The notes beneath the pieces are model-generated. The model had not been told where the DNA came from, did not search any database, and saw nothing but the letters and a program-made list of their open reading frames with translations. Position numbers and translations under genes: made by a program. This document shows positions 51,119 to 59,781 of a stretch of DNA of 64,000 nt, piece by piece (the stretch's first letter is position 1; every line of letters begins with the position of its first letter). This DNA is from DTCV01 sp964641155 (GTDB lineage: Archaea; Thermoproteota; Thermoprotei_A; Sulfolobales; NBVN01): assembly GCA_964641155.1 (NCBI GenBank), contig CAZXJO010000001.1:62001-126000 (forward strand). The letters are read 5' to 3'.

Positions 51119-51779
51119 TCAAATACTTGTTGCCTGCCTTGACTAAGACTGAGTTCTCAACCAATAACTCTACGGCGTCCTTAAAGTAACTCAACCCCAC
51201 GTCCACTCCGTAGAATTTCTTGAACTCCTCAATAATCTCATCCAAGGTCCACTCCCTCCTGCTATGACCCACCTCTGAGAGCATTCTCTTAATGAATTGG
51301 TACGTATCCTCAAGCCTGGTCCAGGGGTACTGGAACCAGTACCATTCCTTGACCTCAACTAGGTAGAAGTCGGGCTTCAACTTTGCCACAGGTGAGATCC
51401 ACTGAAGTGCAGCTATCCTTACTTCCTTAGGTCTCCACTCACTCATTATAAAGTTCTTAGCAAGCATTAAGGACTCCCCGGTGTCAACTATGTCGTCAAC
51501 CAACAACACGTTCATACCGCTTAAATCAACGACGTATTTAAACTTAATTAAAGCTCTCTCAGCTACCTTCGCCGCCTCAGTCCAGTGCTGGCTCTGGATC
51601 GACAACAAGTTCTCCACTCCTAGGAAGTCGCATAGAAGCCTTGCCGGTACGTAACCACCCCTAGCAACAGCAACTATCACGTCAGGCTTAAAACCCGACG
51701 ATTTAATGATCTTGGAGAGCTCTCTAGACCACTCAACTATCTCATCCCATGAAACCAGTTTAACGGGAACTTTGGCCAG
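51108..51779 (-). CDS. Purine phosphoribosyltransferase (Gpt/Hpt-like), non-standard start
   Basis: A PRTase with the PRPP-binding motif VLLVDDIVDTGESL near residue 92, the ARGGYVPARLLCDFLGV block near 38 and a helical C-terminal extension found in crenarchaeal xanthine/hypoxanthine-guanine PRTases. It salvages purine bases with PRPP. The first standard start codon, GTG at 51680, would cut off 33 conserved residues (AKVPVKLVSWDEIVEW, then the SGFKPD-VIVAVARGG strand). The full N-terminus runs back to a stop just past 51788 with no ATG, GTG or TTG; CTG at 51777-51779 or ATT at 51783-51785 must start it. A TATA-like AAAATTTATG near 51818 fits. Confidence 0.8.
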   Translation of the reverse strand: MAKVPVKLVSWDEIVEWSRELSKIIKSSGFKPDVIVAVARGGYVPARLLCDFLGVENLLSIQSQHWTEAAKVAERALIKFKYVVDLSGMNVLLVDDIVDTGESLMLAKNFIMSEWRPKEVRIAALQWISPVAKLKPDFYLVEVKEWYWFQYPWTRLEDTYQFIKRMLSEVGHSRREWTLDEIIEEFKKFYGVDVGLSYFKDAVELLVENSVLVKAGNKYLIKS

Positions 51780-51939
51780 AGGAATCCCTTATTACTCCAA
51801 TATTTGGGGTACATAAATTTTACGATTACGTTAGTTGACCACCGTTCTGATTCCCACCAAGAACGTTATCGAACACCACGTTGGCGGCGGGACACCCCTC
51901 CCCAACCCTTCAGCGCGAGGTTCTTTCACTCATAACGCG

Positions 51940-52743
51940 CTAATCAGACGTGATGATTCCTCCCTTACCGATGAAGCTTGCCTTCAATTCATCGACTACT
52001 TCGTTGACGACGCCCTCAGCCTCCTCCTTAACCTTGCTTGAAACGCATACGTACACTGACAGGATAGGTTTCCCTAACTCCGTCCCTTTAGGCTGTGTCT
52101 TGACGTATACGTTCGAGTACTTCTTAAGCAGCTTATTAACTGACTCCGCCGCGGAAGATTCCGGGAGGCCCCTCACCTCAAACTCACGTTCCGCGAAGAA
52201 CACTTTAGGCCCTACAGACTTAAGGAGGGGGACCACATAATCCTCAAACATTGTTTCCATCTCCCTAGGGACTCCGGGCAGCGATATTAAGATCCTGCCG
52301 TCAACTTCCACATGTATCCCCGGCGCCGTACCTACCTTATTAGGTATTGGTTTGGAGCCTTTGGGGAGCATGGCCATCTTCACCCTTTCCTGGGTTAGAG
52401 GTAGGTTCAAAGCCGCATATTTTTCCTTAACCATCCTGAACGCCTCATCGTTTAGCTCTAGGGGAAGCTCCAATGCCTTAGCCAAGGCTTCTGACGTTCT
52501 ATCATCGTACGTAGGCCCTAAGCCGCCGGTGGTGATGATTACCTTAGAGGTTGGGAGGACGTATTTAATAAACCTGGAGATTAAATCCACGTCATCTACC
52601 AAGGATATGTTACCTAGTACGTCGTAGCCGAGTAAGACTAAACGCCTCCCAAGGAATGCTGAGTTGGTGTTGATGACCCTGCCGTGGACTACCTCATTAC
52701 CTATGGTGAAAATCCATGCAGTGTAGCCGCCCTCACCCACCAC
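51940..52743 (-). CDS. CinA/MoaB-like molybdopterin-binding domain protein
   Basis: The protein of about 267 residues has the MoCF-binding (MoaB/CinA N-terminal) fold: WIFTIGNEVVHGRVINTNSAFLGRRL near residues 9-34, TTGGLGPTYDDRTSEALA near 68, and the PNKVGTAPGIHVEVDGRILISLPGVPREM block near 135. CinA-type proteins bind or hydrolyse nucleotides or cofactor precursors. The C-terminal nicotinamide deamidase half of bacterial CinA is absent. I chose GTG at 52743, overlapping the stop of the upstream phospholipid synthase gene; an ATG at 52761 is in frame. Confidence 0.8.
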   Translation of the reverse strand: MVGEGGYTAWIFTIGNEVVHGRVINTNSAFLGRRLVLLGYDVLGNISLVDDVDLISRFIKYVLPTSKVIITTGGLGPTYDDRTSEALAKALELPLELNDEAFRMVKEKYAALNLPLTQERVKMAMLPKGSKPIPNKVGTAPGIHVEVDGRILISLPGVPREMETMFEDYVVPLLKSVGPKVFFAEREFEVRGLPESSAAESVNKLLKKYSNVYVKTQPKGTELGKPILSVYVCVSSKVKEEAEGVVNEVVDELKASFIGKGGIITSD

Positions 52744-53317
52744 CCAACACCTTGATAACATGTACTACCCTCTGTATTATAGTTAACGTGTTCAGGAAAA
52801 TCATAGTTAGGAGTAAGTACTCCCCCACCGAGACATCTAAAGCTAACGTCGCGACTGAGACGACAAACATTATGAGGACTCTCTCACCCCTCTCTAAGAG
52901 ACCTACCCCCTCGAGTCCAACGCCTAGTGACTCAGCCCTACATCTGACGTAACTGACCAGGAGTGATGTAGGAATAGCGGCTAAGACTAAGTAGGTGTTA
53001 ATACCCAAGTAGTTGAAGGCTATTAGGTATGAGATGTCTGAAACCCTATCGCTGAAGGAGTCTATGAACCCACCTAGGGCGGAGGTCCGGGAAGTGGCCC
53101 TGGCCACAGCCCCGTCCAGCCAATCAAACACTGCGGAAACCGCTATGAGGACCGGTATTAACCAGTGGAGCCCGGCAATGCCCGCAGGTATTGTGGTTAA
53201 AGCCGCTGCCATACCTGCAAATGTTAGCTGGTTCGGTGAGACACCATACTTCCCTAACGCCTTACCCACCCTCAGACTCAGCGGGCTTAACACCCCTCTA
53301 AGCCTACCCAGCATCAT
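52733..53317 (-). CDS. Archaetidylinositol phosphate synthase (CDP-alcohol phosphotransferase)
   Basis: The 194-residue membrane enzyme has the CDP-alcohol phosphotransferase signature DWLDGAVARATSRTSALGG-FIDSFSD near residues 66-88, with the D-x2-D-G-x2-A-R and G-x3-D-x3-D residues that bind metal and CDP-lipid. The N-terminal KYGVSPNQLTFAG motif precedes it, and about six hydrophobic helices follow. Members of this archaeal group join CDP-archaeol to inositol phosphate. The product could also be another polar head group. Its stop overlaps the CinA-like start. Confidence 0.85.
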   Translation of the reverse strand: MMLGRLRGVLSPLSLRVGKALGKYGVSPNQLTFAGMAAALTTIPAGIAGLHWLIPVLIAVSAVFDWLDGAVARATSRTSALGGFIDSFSDRVSDISYLIAFNYLGINTYLVLAAIPTSLLVSYVRCRAESLGVGLEGVGLLERGERVLIMFVVSVATLALDVSVGEYLLLTMIFLNTLTIIQRVVHVIKVLGGG

Positions 53318-53503
53318 CTGAACCGATCATATACAGCGTCAGATGTTAAAACTCCTCACTACTTAATCGTTAAGCATATTACGGCTTAACACTTAACTAA
53401 GTTGAATGAGGAGGAATCCGGGAACTGAGGAGTGATGTGTTCATGCTCGCTGACTCAAATAGATATTTTAAAGCTCCTCACCACCTATCTAATCGGTGTG
53501 CTG

Positions 53504-53824
53504 ATGAGTAAGATCAAAAAACTAATACTAGTCACGGCTGATTACCACCCACTCCACAAGTACTTCACAACCTTGGCTGAGAAAACAGCTAAGGAGTTGG
53601 GGGTTGAGACTGAGGTCAGGCAGGAGGACTACATATTCTTAATAGAACATGGTGACACTGATGAGTTAGGCATGGCTTGGATCCCCCAGCTCCTAGCTGA
53701 ATTAGATGACGGTAAGGTGGTCCTGCTACTATCTAAAGCCCCATTTGATAGTGAGTTAAAGCCCGACCTAGAGAAGGGTTATGAAGAAATCATGGCTAAG
53801 GTTCGAACAATTTTAAGTGGATGA
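53504..53824 (+). CDS. Unknown conserved-looking small protein upstream of aKMT
   Basis: I do not recognise this 106-residue protein. The opening SKIKKLILVTADYHPLHKYFT looks like a beta strand and loop with a histidine, followed by EKTAKELGVETEVRQEDYIFL, EHGDTDELGMAWIPQLLAEL near 53 and KVVLLLSKAPFD near 70. The strand/helix alternation suggests a thioredoxin-like or Rossmann-like fold. It is the first gene of a unit with the lysine methyltransferase (overlap of eight bases). I chose ATG at 53504; TATA-like ATATTTTAAAG near 53462 fits the start; longer open starts exist at 53432. Confidence 0.55.
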   Translation: MSKIKKLILVTADYHPLHKYFTTLAEKTAKELGVETEVRQEDYIFLIEHGDTDELGMAWIPQLLAELDDGKVVLLLSKAPFDSELKPDLEKGYEEIMAKVRTILSG

Positions 53825-54317
53825 GACTACGGACCAGAACCAATACAGTAGGAGGATCTTAGTACCTTACGTACCCACACCTGAGGTAGTTATCGATAGG
53901 ATGCTCCAACTAGCTAACGTAAGCAGTGAGGACGTAGTCTACGACCTGGGATGCGGGGACGGTAGGATAGTACTCCGGGCGCTGACCAAATACAATGTTA
54001 AGAAGGCAGTAGGAGTTGAGATTAGGGATGATCTGGTCAAGGTTGCTAGGTCTAAGATCAGTGAGTTAAACTTAGGTGATAGAGCTCAGATACTACACGC
54101 AGACATGTTTGAAGTGGACCTAAGCGAGGCGACTGTTGTGACCCTCTTCCTACTCACCAGCGTGAACAACATGCTGAAACCTAAGCTCGAGAGGGAGTTG
54201 AGGAACGGCTCCAGGGTCGTATCCCACGAGTTTGAAATACCGGGGTGGGTTCCATTTAAGGTTGAGGTATGCAGCGATGGATATTTAAAACATAAGGTAT
54301 ACCTCTACAGGAGGTGA
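53817..54317 (+). CDS. aKMT-type protein lysine methyltransferase
   Basis: This 166-residue SAM enzyme matches the crenarchaeal protein lysine methyltransferase aKMT: VPYVPTPEVVIDRMLQLA near residue 16, the SAM motif YDLGCGDGRIVLRAL near 42, VGVEI near 65, ADMFEVDLSEATVVTLFLLTSVNNMLKPKLERELRNG near 90-125 and SHEFEIPGW near 136. aKMT broadly methylates lysines of chromatin and other proteins, including Alba-like substrates, thought to aid heat stability. It starts with ATG inside the preceding gene's end (8-base overlap), and its stop lies beside a GGAGGTGA site for the next gene. Confidence 0.88.
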   Translation: MDETTDQNQYSRRILVPYVPTPEVVIDRMLQLANVSSEDVVYDLGCGDGRIVLRALTKYNVKKAVGVEIRDDLVKVARSKISELNLGDRAQILHADMFEVDLSEATVVTLFLLTSVNNMLKPKLERELRNGSRVVSHEFEIPGWVPFKVEVCSDGYLKHKVYLYRR

Positions 54318-54322
54318 TGCCC

Positions 54323-54742
54323 GTGAACGGTAGGAGGACCCTAGTACTGAGCGTCGAGGGCGGGACCATAGTGGACTCCAAGCTACTGGACGCTGATCTA
54401 GAAGAAGCTATTAAGAGGGTCGTAGCAGAAGTACTACCTAAGTGGTCACCTAAGACATCCGACTTAATTGCTATGAAATACGAGCATGAAGTGACTTTGA
54501 AACTACCTCTAAGCAAGGAACTCTACGAAAGCCTATCGAAGTACGGGTTGAGCAGGAAGTCATCCTCCGAGGTCACCGCCAAGATACCAGTGTACGTAGT
54601 AAGCTATGAGAATAGGTGGGTGGGTGATGACTTAATAGATGATAAGGTCGTCGTAGTATCACCATATGTGAACGAAGAGATCAAGAAGGAAGTCGAATTA
54701 CTGGCAATCGATCTAACAACCACAAAACCTGAGGAAGAGTGA
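54323..54742 (+). CDS. Unknown crenarchaeal protein after aKMT
   Basis: The protein of about 139 residues has a regular alpha/beta pattern: RRTLVLSVEGGTIVDSKLL, EEAIKRVVAEVLPKWSPKTSDLIAMKYEHEVTLKLPL, a serine-rich turn and VYVVSYENRWVGDDL near 88. Proteins of this type beside aKMT are, to my memory, conserved in crenarchaea (a DUF2286-like family), but I am not sure. I chose GTG at 54323, because GGAGGTGA at 54310-54317 has the right spacing; GTG 54314 and ATG 54317 are also in frame. It ends the operon. Confidence 0.55.
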   Translation: MNGRRTLVLSVEGGTIVDSKLLDADLEEAIKRVVAEVLPKWSPKTSDLIAMKYEHEVTLKLPLSKELYESLSKYGLSRKSSSEVTAKIPVYVVSYENRWVGDDLIDDKVVVVSPYVNEEIKKEVELLAIDLTTTKPEEE

Positions 54743-54835
54743 TACATAGTTCTTTAAGTACTGTTTTACTAAGCCCCACATACGTTGGGGAACACTTATA
54801 ATTTCTGAACTCCGTACATTAATGGATAGTGCCAC

Positions 54836-55462
54836 ATGAGGTTAAGTGATGGGATATCCCCAGTTATTAGCACGATTGTGCTCCTCGGTGCTGTATTAAT
54901 ATTAGGCATATCGTTCATGACCTACTCCATATCTTTGAGCAACGCTCAGAGCTCCGAAATAAGGCTCAGGAACGCTCTAGCGGATGAGTCTGCCAAGGTG
55001 GTGATATTCATTGAGAAAGATGACTCAACCCGTGAGAACATAATATTGTACTTAGGACTCACCAAAGTTATTCCTGAACCAGCTAAGTACTACTTAACGC
55101 TCTTCAAGTCCAACGAGTACGGGACCTTCTCAGGCTTAATCCCATTAAGTCCGGCTGAGGTGAGCGTGTCGGTCAAACCACCCGACATAACCGCATATAG
55201 ACCACCCACTGGAGTGAGTGCTATGAAAATCTACATGACGGACGCCACTGGGAACTACGTGCCGCTGATGGGCTCAGGCCTCAACACACTATACGTTTAT
55301 GAAGTACTGTACGAGCCAACCCCCCTGAACTTAACATTGATTAAGATAAACGTGGGTAAGGCCTTAGTGACGGGCTTCAAGTACATAGTACCTGTGTTGC
55401 TAATGGATTATGGGGATGAGTACTACGAAATCGCAAGACTTTACTACCTGATGAGGGGGTAG
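54836..55462 (+). CDS. Type IV pilin-like protein 1
   Basis: A 208-residue protein with a class III signal: MRLSDG then ISPVISTIVLLGAVLILGISF, a hydrophobic helix with the archaeal pilin ISPVIS start; prepilin peptidase should cut after the glycine. The remainder is beta-rich, serine- and threonine-rich and ends with a membrane-proximal YYEIARLYYLMRG. No pilus ATPase or platform gene is adjacent. TATA-like ACTTATAATTTC near 54795 precedes the ATG at 54836. It is followed by a second pilin-like gene four bases later. It probably builds or decorates a surface filament. Confidence 0.7.
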   Translation: MRLSDGISPVISTIVLLGAVLILGISFMTYSISLSNAQSSEIRLRNALADESAKVVIFIEKDDSTRENIILYLGLTKVIPEPAKYYLTLFKSNEYGTFSGLIPLSPAEVSVSVKPPDITAYRPPTGVSAMKIYMTDATGNYVPLMGSGLNTLYVYEVLYEPTPLNLTLIKINVGKALVTGFKYIVPVLLMDYGDEYYEIARLYYLMRG

Positions 55463-55466
55463 GGGA

Positions 55467-56609
55467 GTGGTCGGGCCGTTAAGGAAGGGGCAGGCAGAGG
55501 TTGTGGGGAGCTTAGTGGTAGTTAGCGTTCTCCTCTTGGTCATAATACCCCTCCTACTAAGCACTACGATATCGACAACTACGACGGGGACCAGGAACTT
55601 CGTACTAAGATCTCAATTCGAGATAGAGAGATGGTCTGAAAAACTGGAACTAAGCGTGGACAACACCACACTGATAAACCCGAGCCCCGTTGACATAACA
55701 ATTGTTAGAATATGGACCAAGACCGGGGGGCCTCAGGACGTCAATCCCATAACCATACCGGCAGGCGGTGGAATACTCCCGATAAGCAACCTAGGGGTTG
55801 GTCTCCAAGAACTCGAAGCGATAGTGACCGCGCGGGGAAGAGTATTCAAAATATCTGAACTACTACCCCCGACACCCAGACCTCCAACAGCCCCCCCACT
55901 AGGTCTGACCGGTGAGGAAGTAGTTGGGGGTTCAAAGCTCTTTGAACAGGACATCACCGTAATAAGGTGTAGGATAGATTCAAGGAACTGCACGGACCCT
56001 CTACCAGCCATATACTACGACGGTACTTGGTGGGTGTACTACAACTCAAGCGTGAAGTGGGTCAGGGCTGACCAAGTCAACATAATTGTGAATGTTAGCG
56101 CTGAATTTAGGGATATGGATAAGAACAACGCGCCCGAACTCCTCGTACTGCATAAGGTGGGAGATAAATATTATGTAGTATCCACTAATTCAAGTGCTAA
56201 ATCACTGGAATTCGCGATCAATTTCAGCAGGTACGTCGAAATTAGGAATGCCACAACACTCATCAGCGTTTTCCTGAAAACCACAACCGCAAGCTCTCAA
56301 GATGTTAGTGAGCAAATACTCATTAGGGTTGTGTTATCTGATAGCTTCAACTCATCCAACTCCATCTCCAACATCGCAACACTGTCTTCAGCGAAGGTTC
56401 CTAAAGGTTCATATAATGTGACCGTTTATGAAGGTTATGTATTGTTTCCCGTGGTGCAGTTCGGGTACTTTTACAATGTTATATCGAGGAACACCACATA
56501 TTACGATGTTATTGTGGAAGTGTTTTACACCCAACCGCAGAGTGGTGGGGGAGGAGAGGCAGCTACCGGCATTGAATATATAGCTGTTGCTACAGCCTTT
56601 CTCTACTGA
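55467..56609 (+). CDS. Type IV pilin-like protein 2, glycosylation-rich
   Basis: This 380-residue protein begins MVGPLRKG-QAEVVGSLVVVSV, a classic archaeal KG/Q cleavage site and hydrophobic stalk. The mature part contains many N-x-S/T sequons (for example DNTTL, NSSVKW, NVSAEF, NATTL, NVTVYE, NTTYY) and a proline-rich linker PPTPRPPTAPPLG near residue 135. It ends in a short hydrophobic tail. The gene starts with GTG at 55467. With the upstream gene it forms an orphan two-gene pilin set; the two proteins differ greatly in length, so they may be major and minor subunits or adhesin and stalk. Confidence 0.7.
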   Translation: MVGPLRKGQAEVVGSLVVVSVLLLVIIPLLLSTTISTTTTGTRNFVLRSQFEIERWSEKLELSVDNTTLINPSPVDITIVRIWTKTGGPQDVNPITIPAGGGILPISNLGVGLQELEAIVTARGRVFKISELLPPTPRPPTAPPLGLTGEEVVGGSKLFEQDITVIRCRIDSRNCTDPLPAIYYDGTWWVYYNSSVKWVRADQVNIIVNVSAEFRDMDKNNAPELLVLHKVGDKYYVVSTNSSAKSLEFAINFSRYVEIRNATTLISVFLKTTTASSQDVSEQILIRVVLSDSFNSSNSISNIATLSSAKVPKGSYNVTVYEGYVLFPVVQFGYFYNVISRNTTYYDVIVEVFYTQPQSGGGGEAATGIEYIAVATAFLY

Positions 56610-56658
56610 CTTAGTGGGGGAATGCTGATTGAACGATGCTTGCGTGTGTTGCTTCTGC

Positions 56659-57942
56659 TCACTTAAGGTACTCCCCTCTGAGGTCGTAGAACGTTGCATT
56701 TGTTATTAACGTAAACCCTCTCCTCCGGCTCCCTATATCTGCTGAGTTTGTGAAGACTATTACTGGTTTGTAATTTATCAGTCTGCCTCTTATTGCGTTC
56801 CCTCTGAAGCTCGTGGAAGTCATTAGTGTGTACGCTATGCTCCCCACGTACGAGCTGTTTATCTTCATACCGATCTCTTCAGCGATCTTTGTTAGTAACT
56901 TGCTCCTAGCCTTCTTAGCCTGCTCACTCACCTGGACCATCTTACTAGATGCCGTCCTAGGTCTTGGCGTGTATTGGGCTATATGTGTTTTGTCTGGTTG
57001 TACCTCATTTATTACCTTGACCGTGTTCTCGAACTCTTCCTCCCCCTCACCGGGGTGCCCCACTATGATGTCTGTGGCTAACGTTATTGCAGGTACCTTC
57101 CTCCTCAACTCCTTCACTATCCCCATGAAATCGTCCACGGTGTACGCCCTTCCCATCATCTTGAGTACTCCATCATCACCGCTTTGGAGGGGTATGTGTA
57201 GGTACTTGAACACCTTGGGTTCCCTCAGAACCTCGATTAGGTCGTCAAGTATTCGCCTCACAGTGTCTGGGTTCGCCATACCAACTCTCACCATGTAGTC
57301 CCCCTCAACCCACTCCACTATTTCCCGAATCAGCTTCGGTAGATTCGTGTCACCTAGGTCTAACCCGTATGCAGCTGTGTCCTGTGCTGTCAGTTCCACT
57401 TCCACAGCACCTTTGGTGACAGCATCCCTAACTGCCTTAACTATCAGGCTTGGCTTATAACTCACCAACTTCCTGCGGGCCATCTTGACTATGCAGTAGT
57501 TGCAGTTACCTAAACACCCCTCAGCTATAGGTATTGAGGCTACAGCTCCTTCAACACTGCAAGGGAGCTGGGATGTTTCCCTAAAACCTGATATCAGATT
57601 TTCAACATAGCTCGACTCAACGACATCCACTATTCTAGTTATGTTCTGCGGCGATAATAACGAGGCGTACGGAACCACCTGCTTCAGGGTGTACGGCTGC
57701 ACGCTCGCCATACAGCCAGCGACCACCAACTTCTTATTAAGAGAGAACCTGCTCAACTGCTTCAACCTCCTCAGAACTCTTTCCTCACTATCCCTGCGGA
57801 CAGTGCATGTGTTGACTATGGCCACATCAGCATCCTGTACGGACTCCACTACCTCGTGACCGCTGTTAAGTAGGAGTGCCTTCATTAACGATGAGTCAGC
57901 CCTATTTAAGGCACATCCGTAAGTCTCTATGTAGACCTTCAC
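56659..57942 (-). CDS. tRNA methylthiotransferase, archaeal CDKAL1/MtaB type
   Basis: The 427-residue radical-SAM enzyme adds a methylthio group to t6A37 in ANN-decoding tRNAs. The N-terminal MTTase domain has YIETYGCALNRADS, TCTVRRDSEERVL near residue 50 and VVAGCMASVQ near 75 (three cluster cysteines). The radical-SAM CLGNCNYCIVKMARRKLVSYKP lies near 144, and the C-terminal TRAM domain ends near 425. Archaeal members of this group modify elongator tRNAs. It faces the pilin genes tail to tail and its start is close to the aIF2-beta promoter. Confidence 0.9.
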   Translation of the reverse strand: MKVYIETYGCALNRADSSLMKALLLNSGHEVVESVQDADVAIVNTCTVRRDSEERVLRRLKQLSRFSLNKKLVVAGCMASVQPYTLKQVVPYASLLSPQNITRIVDVVESSYVENLISGFRETSQLPCSVEGAVASIPIAEGCLGNCNYCIVKMARRKLVSYKPSLIVKAVRDAVTKGAVEVELTAQDTAAYGLDLGDTNLPKLIREIVEWVEGDYMVRVGMANPDTVRRILDDLIEVLREPKVFKYLHIPLQSGDDGVLKMMGRAYTVDDFMGIVKELRRKVPAITLATDIIVGHPGEGEEEFENTVKVINEVQPDKTHIAQYTPRPRTASSKMVQVSEQAKKARSKLLTKIAEEIGMKINSSYVGSIAYTLMTSTSFRGNAIRGRLINYKPVIVFTNSADIGSRRRGFTLITNATFYDLRGEYLK

Positions 57943-58007
57943 TCCTACCCTGGATAACGTACGGTGTCTATGAATTTAAAAGTTTAATAGCTACAATATC
58001 CTAGGTG

Positions 58008-58433
58008 ATGGGTATATCCGACGACGTGTTGAGGTATGAGTACCTGCTTGAGAGGCTATACAGTAGCCTACCGTCTAAGTCCGCAGCTCAGCCGATAGAG
58101 TTACCTCAGCTGGAGGTTGTTCACGTAGGCCTACACACGCATATAAAGAACTTTAAGGAGGTGTGTGACAGGATCAGGAGGGAGCCGAGAGTTGTTATGA
58201 GGTACTTACTTAAGGAGTTGGCTGCTAGGGGCTCCCTCGACGACTCAAATAACTTAACAATATTTGGTAGGATCTCGTCGCAGACCTTAAACACACTATT
58301 TAATAGGTTCCTGATGACGTACGTTAAGTGCAGCACGTGCAACTCCCTCGATACCGTCCTTAAGAAGCAGGGCAGGGTCTGGATCATTTCCTGCCTAGCA
58401 TGCGGCGCTGAAACACCTGTTAAACCCGTCTAG
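58008..58433 (+). CDS. eif2B: Translation initiation factor aIF2 beta subunit
   Basis: The 141-residue beta subunit of the GTPase that delivers initiator tRNA. An N-terminal helical segment (YLLERLYSSLPSK) binds the gamma subunit, then the central fold with NFKEVCDRIRREPRVVMRYLLKELAARGS near 48-75 and a C-terminal zinc ribbon CSTCNS near 108 and CLACGAE near 130. ATG at 58008 follows a TATA-like TGAATTTAAAAGTTTA near 57970, which fits a leaderless transcript. It heads the operon with DUF424, NMD3, aIF1A, RIO1 and the KH protein. Confidence 0.93.
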   Translation: MGISDDVLRYEYLLERLYSSLPSKSAAQPIELPQLEVVHVGLHTHIKNFKEVCDRIRREPRVVMRYLLKELAARGSLDDSNNLTIFGRISSQTLNTLFNRFLMTYVKCSTCNSLDTVLKKQGRVWIISCLACGAETPVKPV

Positions 58434-58442
58434 GTGCGGGGA

Positions 58443-58742
58443 ATGTACGTATACGCCAAAGTTTACTATGACGACGGGGTCATGGCGGTAGTAGCTATAT
58501 GTGATGAGGAGGTCTTAGGTAAAGTGTTAAGGGATGATAAGGCGGTGTTGGATGTTAGTAGGGACTTCTTCAACGGCTTTAGAGCACATGTGGATGATGT
58601 TCCGCACCTGCTTGAGGGCGCGGCCTCAGCAATGTTGGTGGGTGAGAACGTAGTTAGGAAGGCTGTTGAAGCTGGCTACATACATCCAGAAGCTATTTTA
58701 AGAGTCAGTAACGTCCCATACGCATACCTCGTCAAGGTTTAA
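58443..58742 (+). CDS. DUF424 protein
   Basis: The 99-residue protein matches DUF424, an archaeal family of unknown role that is often encoded between aIF2-beta and NMD3. It starts YVYAKVYYDDGVMAVVAICDEEVLG and contains the SRDFFNGFRAHVDDVPHLLEGA block near 42 and a VRKAVEAGYIHPEAIL near 70. I chose ATG at 58443; a GTG at 58434 abuts the preceding stop. By gene order it may work in ribosome export or initiation-factor handling, but this is not shown. Confidence 0.82.
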   Translation: MYVYAKVYYDDGVMAVVAICDEEVLGKVLRDDKAVLDVSRDFFNGFRAHVDDVPHLLEGAASAMLVGENVVRKAVEAGYIHPEAILRVSNVPYAYLVKV

Positions 58743-58752
58743 GGGATTTCTA

Positions 58753-59775
58753 TTGGGTAAGTTCTGCGTCAGGTGCGGGGTTGAGGAGCCTGCATTAATT
58801 ATCGACGGCCTATGTTTGAGTTGCTTAGTTGCTGAGGGTAGGGCCGTAAAACCCCCAGAAGCAGTTGAAGTCATCACCTGCCCATCATGCGGTTCCATAC
58901 AATCCGGAAACAGATGGTTAGGTGGTGTTGGGTTGGAGGACTTCCTGAGAGACTTGATATTGAGCAAATGCGAATTCCATAGGGACTTTAAGCTGAGGTC
59001 ACTCGATGTCAGGGTTGGTGATGGTAAAGTCACCGCATTTTTCAAAGGTTTTTTAAGGAACGCTGAGGTCTCTGCGGAGTTCCAAGTAAGTCTTAGCATG
59101 AAGAGGTCATTATGTCCGCAATGCTCGAAGGTTAAGAGTGGTTACTACGAAGCTGTTATTCAGATCAGGAGTTTCTCGGAGCCATTTGATGATGTGCTGA
59201 GGGGCAAGTTAGTTGATACCTTGTTGCGGTCCTCCAACACGTCCAGGTATATAACTGAGATCGAACCCGTTAGGGAGGGTTTGAACGTTAAGGTCTTAAG
59301 TCAAGGGGTTGCTAGGAAGTTGGCTAGTGATCTAATATCAATGTACGGCGGGGTTGTATCTGAGTCTTGGAAGGTTGTGGGGATGTCCTCCAGCGGTAAG
59401 AACATTTCCAGGCTGACCATCTCCCTCAGACTGCTCGGTTTATCGCCTGGGGACTTAGTACTACATGGTGGCAGCCCAGCCTTAGTTGAGGAAATACGTC
59501 GGAACTTCGTCAAGGTTAGGATGATTGACTCAGGTAATGTCGTTAAATTACACGTCGACGATTTAAGTGGTGGGGATTTAAAGTTGGTTAGGAGGGATGA
59601 ATACGAAGTACTCGATGGTCGCGTAATGGAGGTATTGGACGGTAAGGTCCTGGTGAGAGGTTTGCGCGGGAGCGCTACTTACGAATTACCTCTCTCAGAG
59701 GGTTTGGTGCCAGGTTCTAATGTGAAATTATTAATTTATAAGGATAGAATTTACTTAGCACATGTTGAAAAGTGA
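58753..59775 (+). CDS. nmd3: NMD3-like ribosome biogenesis protein
   Basis: The 340-residue archaeal NMD3 homologue has paired zinc-binding cysteines: CVRCGVEEPALIIDGLCLSCL near residue 5, CPSCGSIQSGNRW near 43 and CPQCSKVKSGYYEAVIQIR near 117. The rest of the core domain and a C-terminal beta region follow. In eukaryotes NMD3 is the export adaptor of the 60S subunit; in archaea it probably assists large-subunit maturation or quality control. It starts with TTG at 58753 and ends seven bases before aIF1A. Confidence 0.9.
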   Translation: MGKFCVRCGVEEPALIIDGLCLSCLVAEGRAVKPPEAVEVITCPSCGSIQSGNRWLGGVGLEDFLRDLILSKCEFHRDFKLRSLDVRVGDGKVTAFFKGFLRNAEVSAEFQVSLSMKRSLCPQCSKVKSGYYEAVIQIRSFSEPFDDVLRGKLVDTLLRSSNTSRYITEIEPVREGLNVKVLSQGVARKLASDLISMYGGVVSESWKVVGMSSSGKNISRLTISLRLLGLSPGDLVLHGGSPALVEEIRRNFVKVRMIDSGNVVKLHVDDLSGGDLKLVRRDEYEVLDGRVMEVLDGKVLVRGLRGSATYELPLSEGLVPGSNVKLLIYKDRIYLAHVEK

Positions 59776-59781
59776 TGTTCG

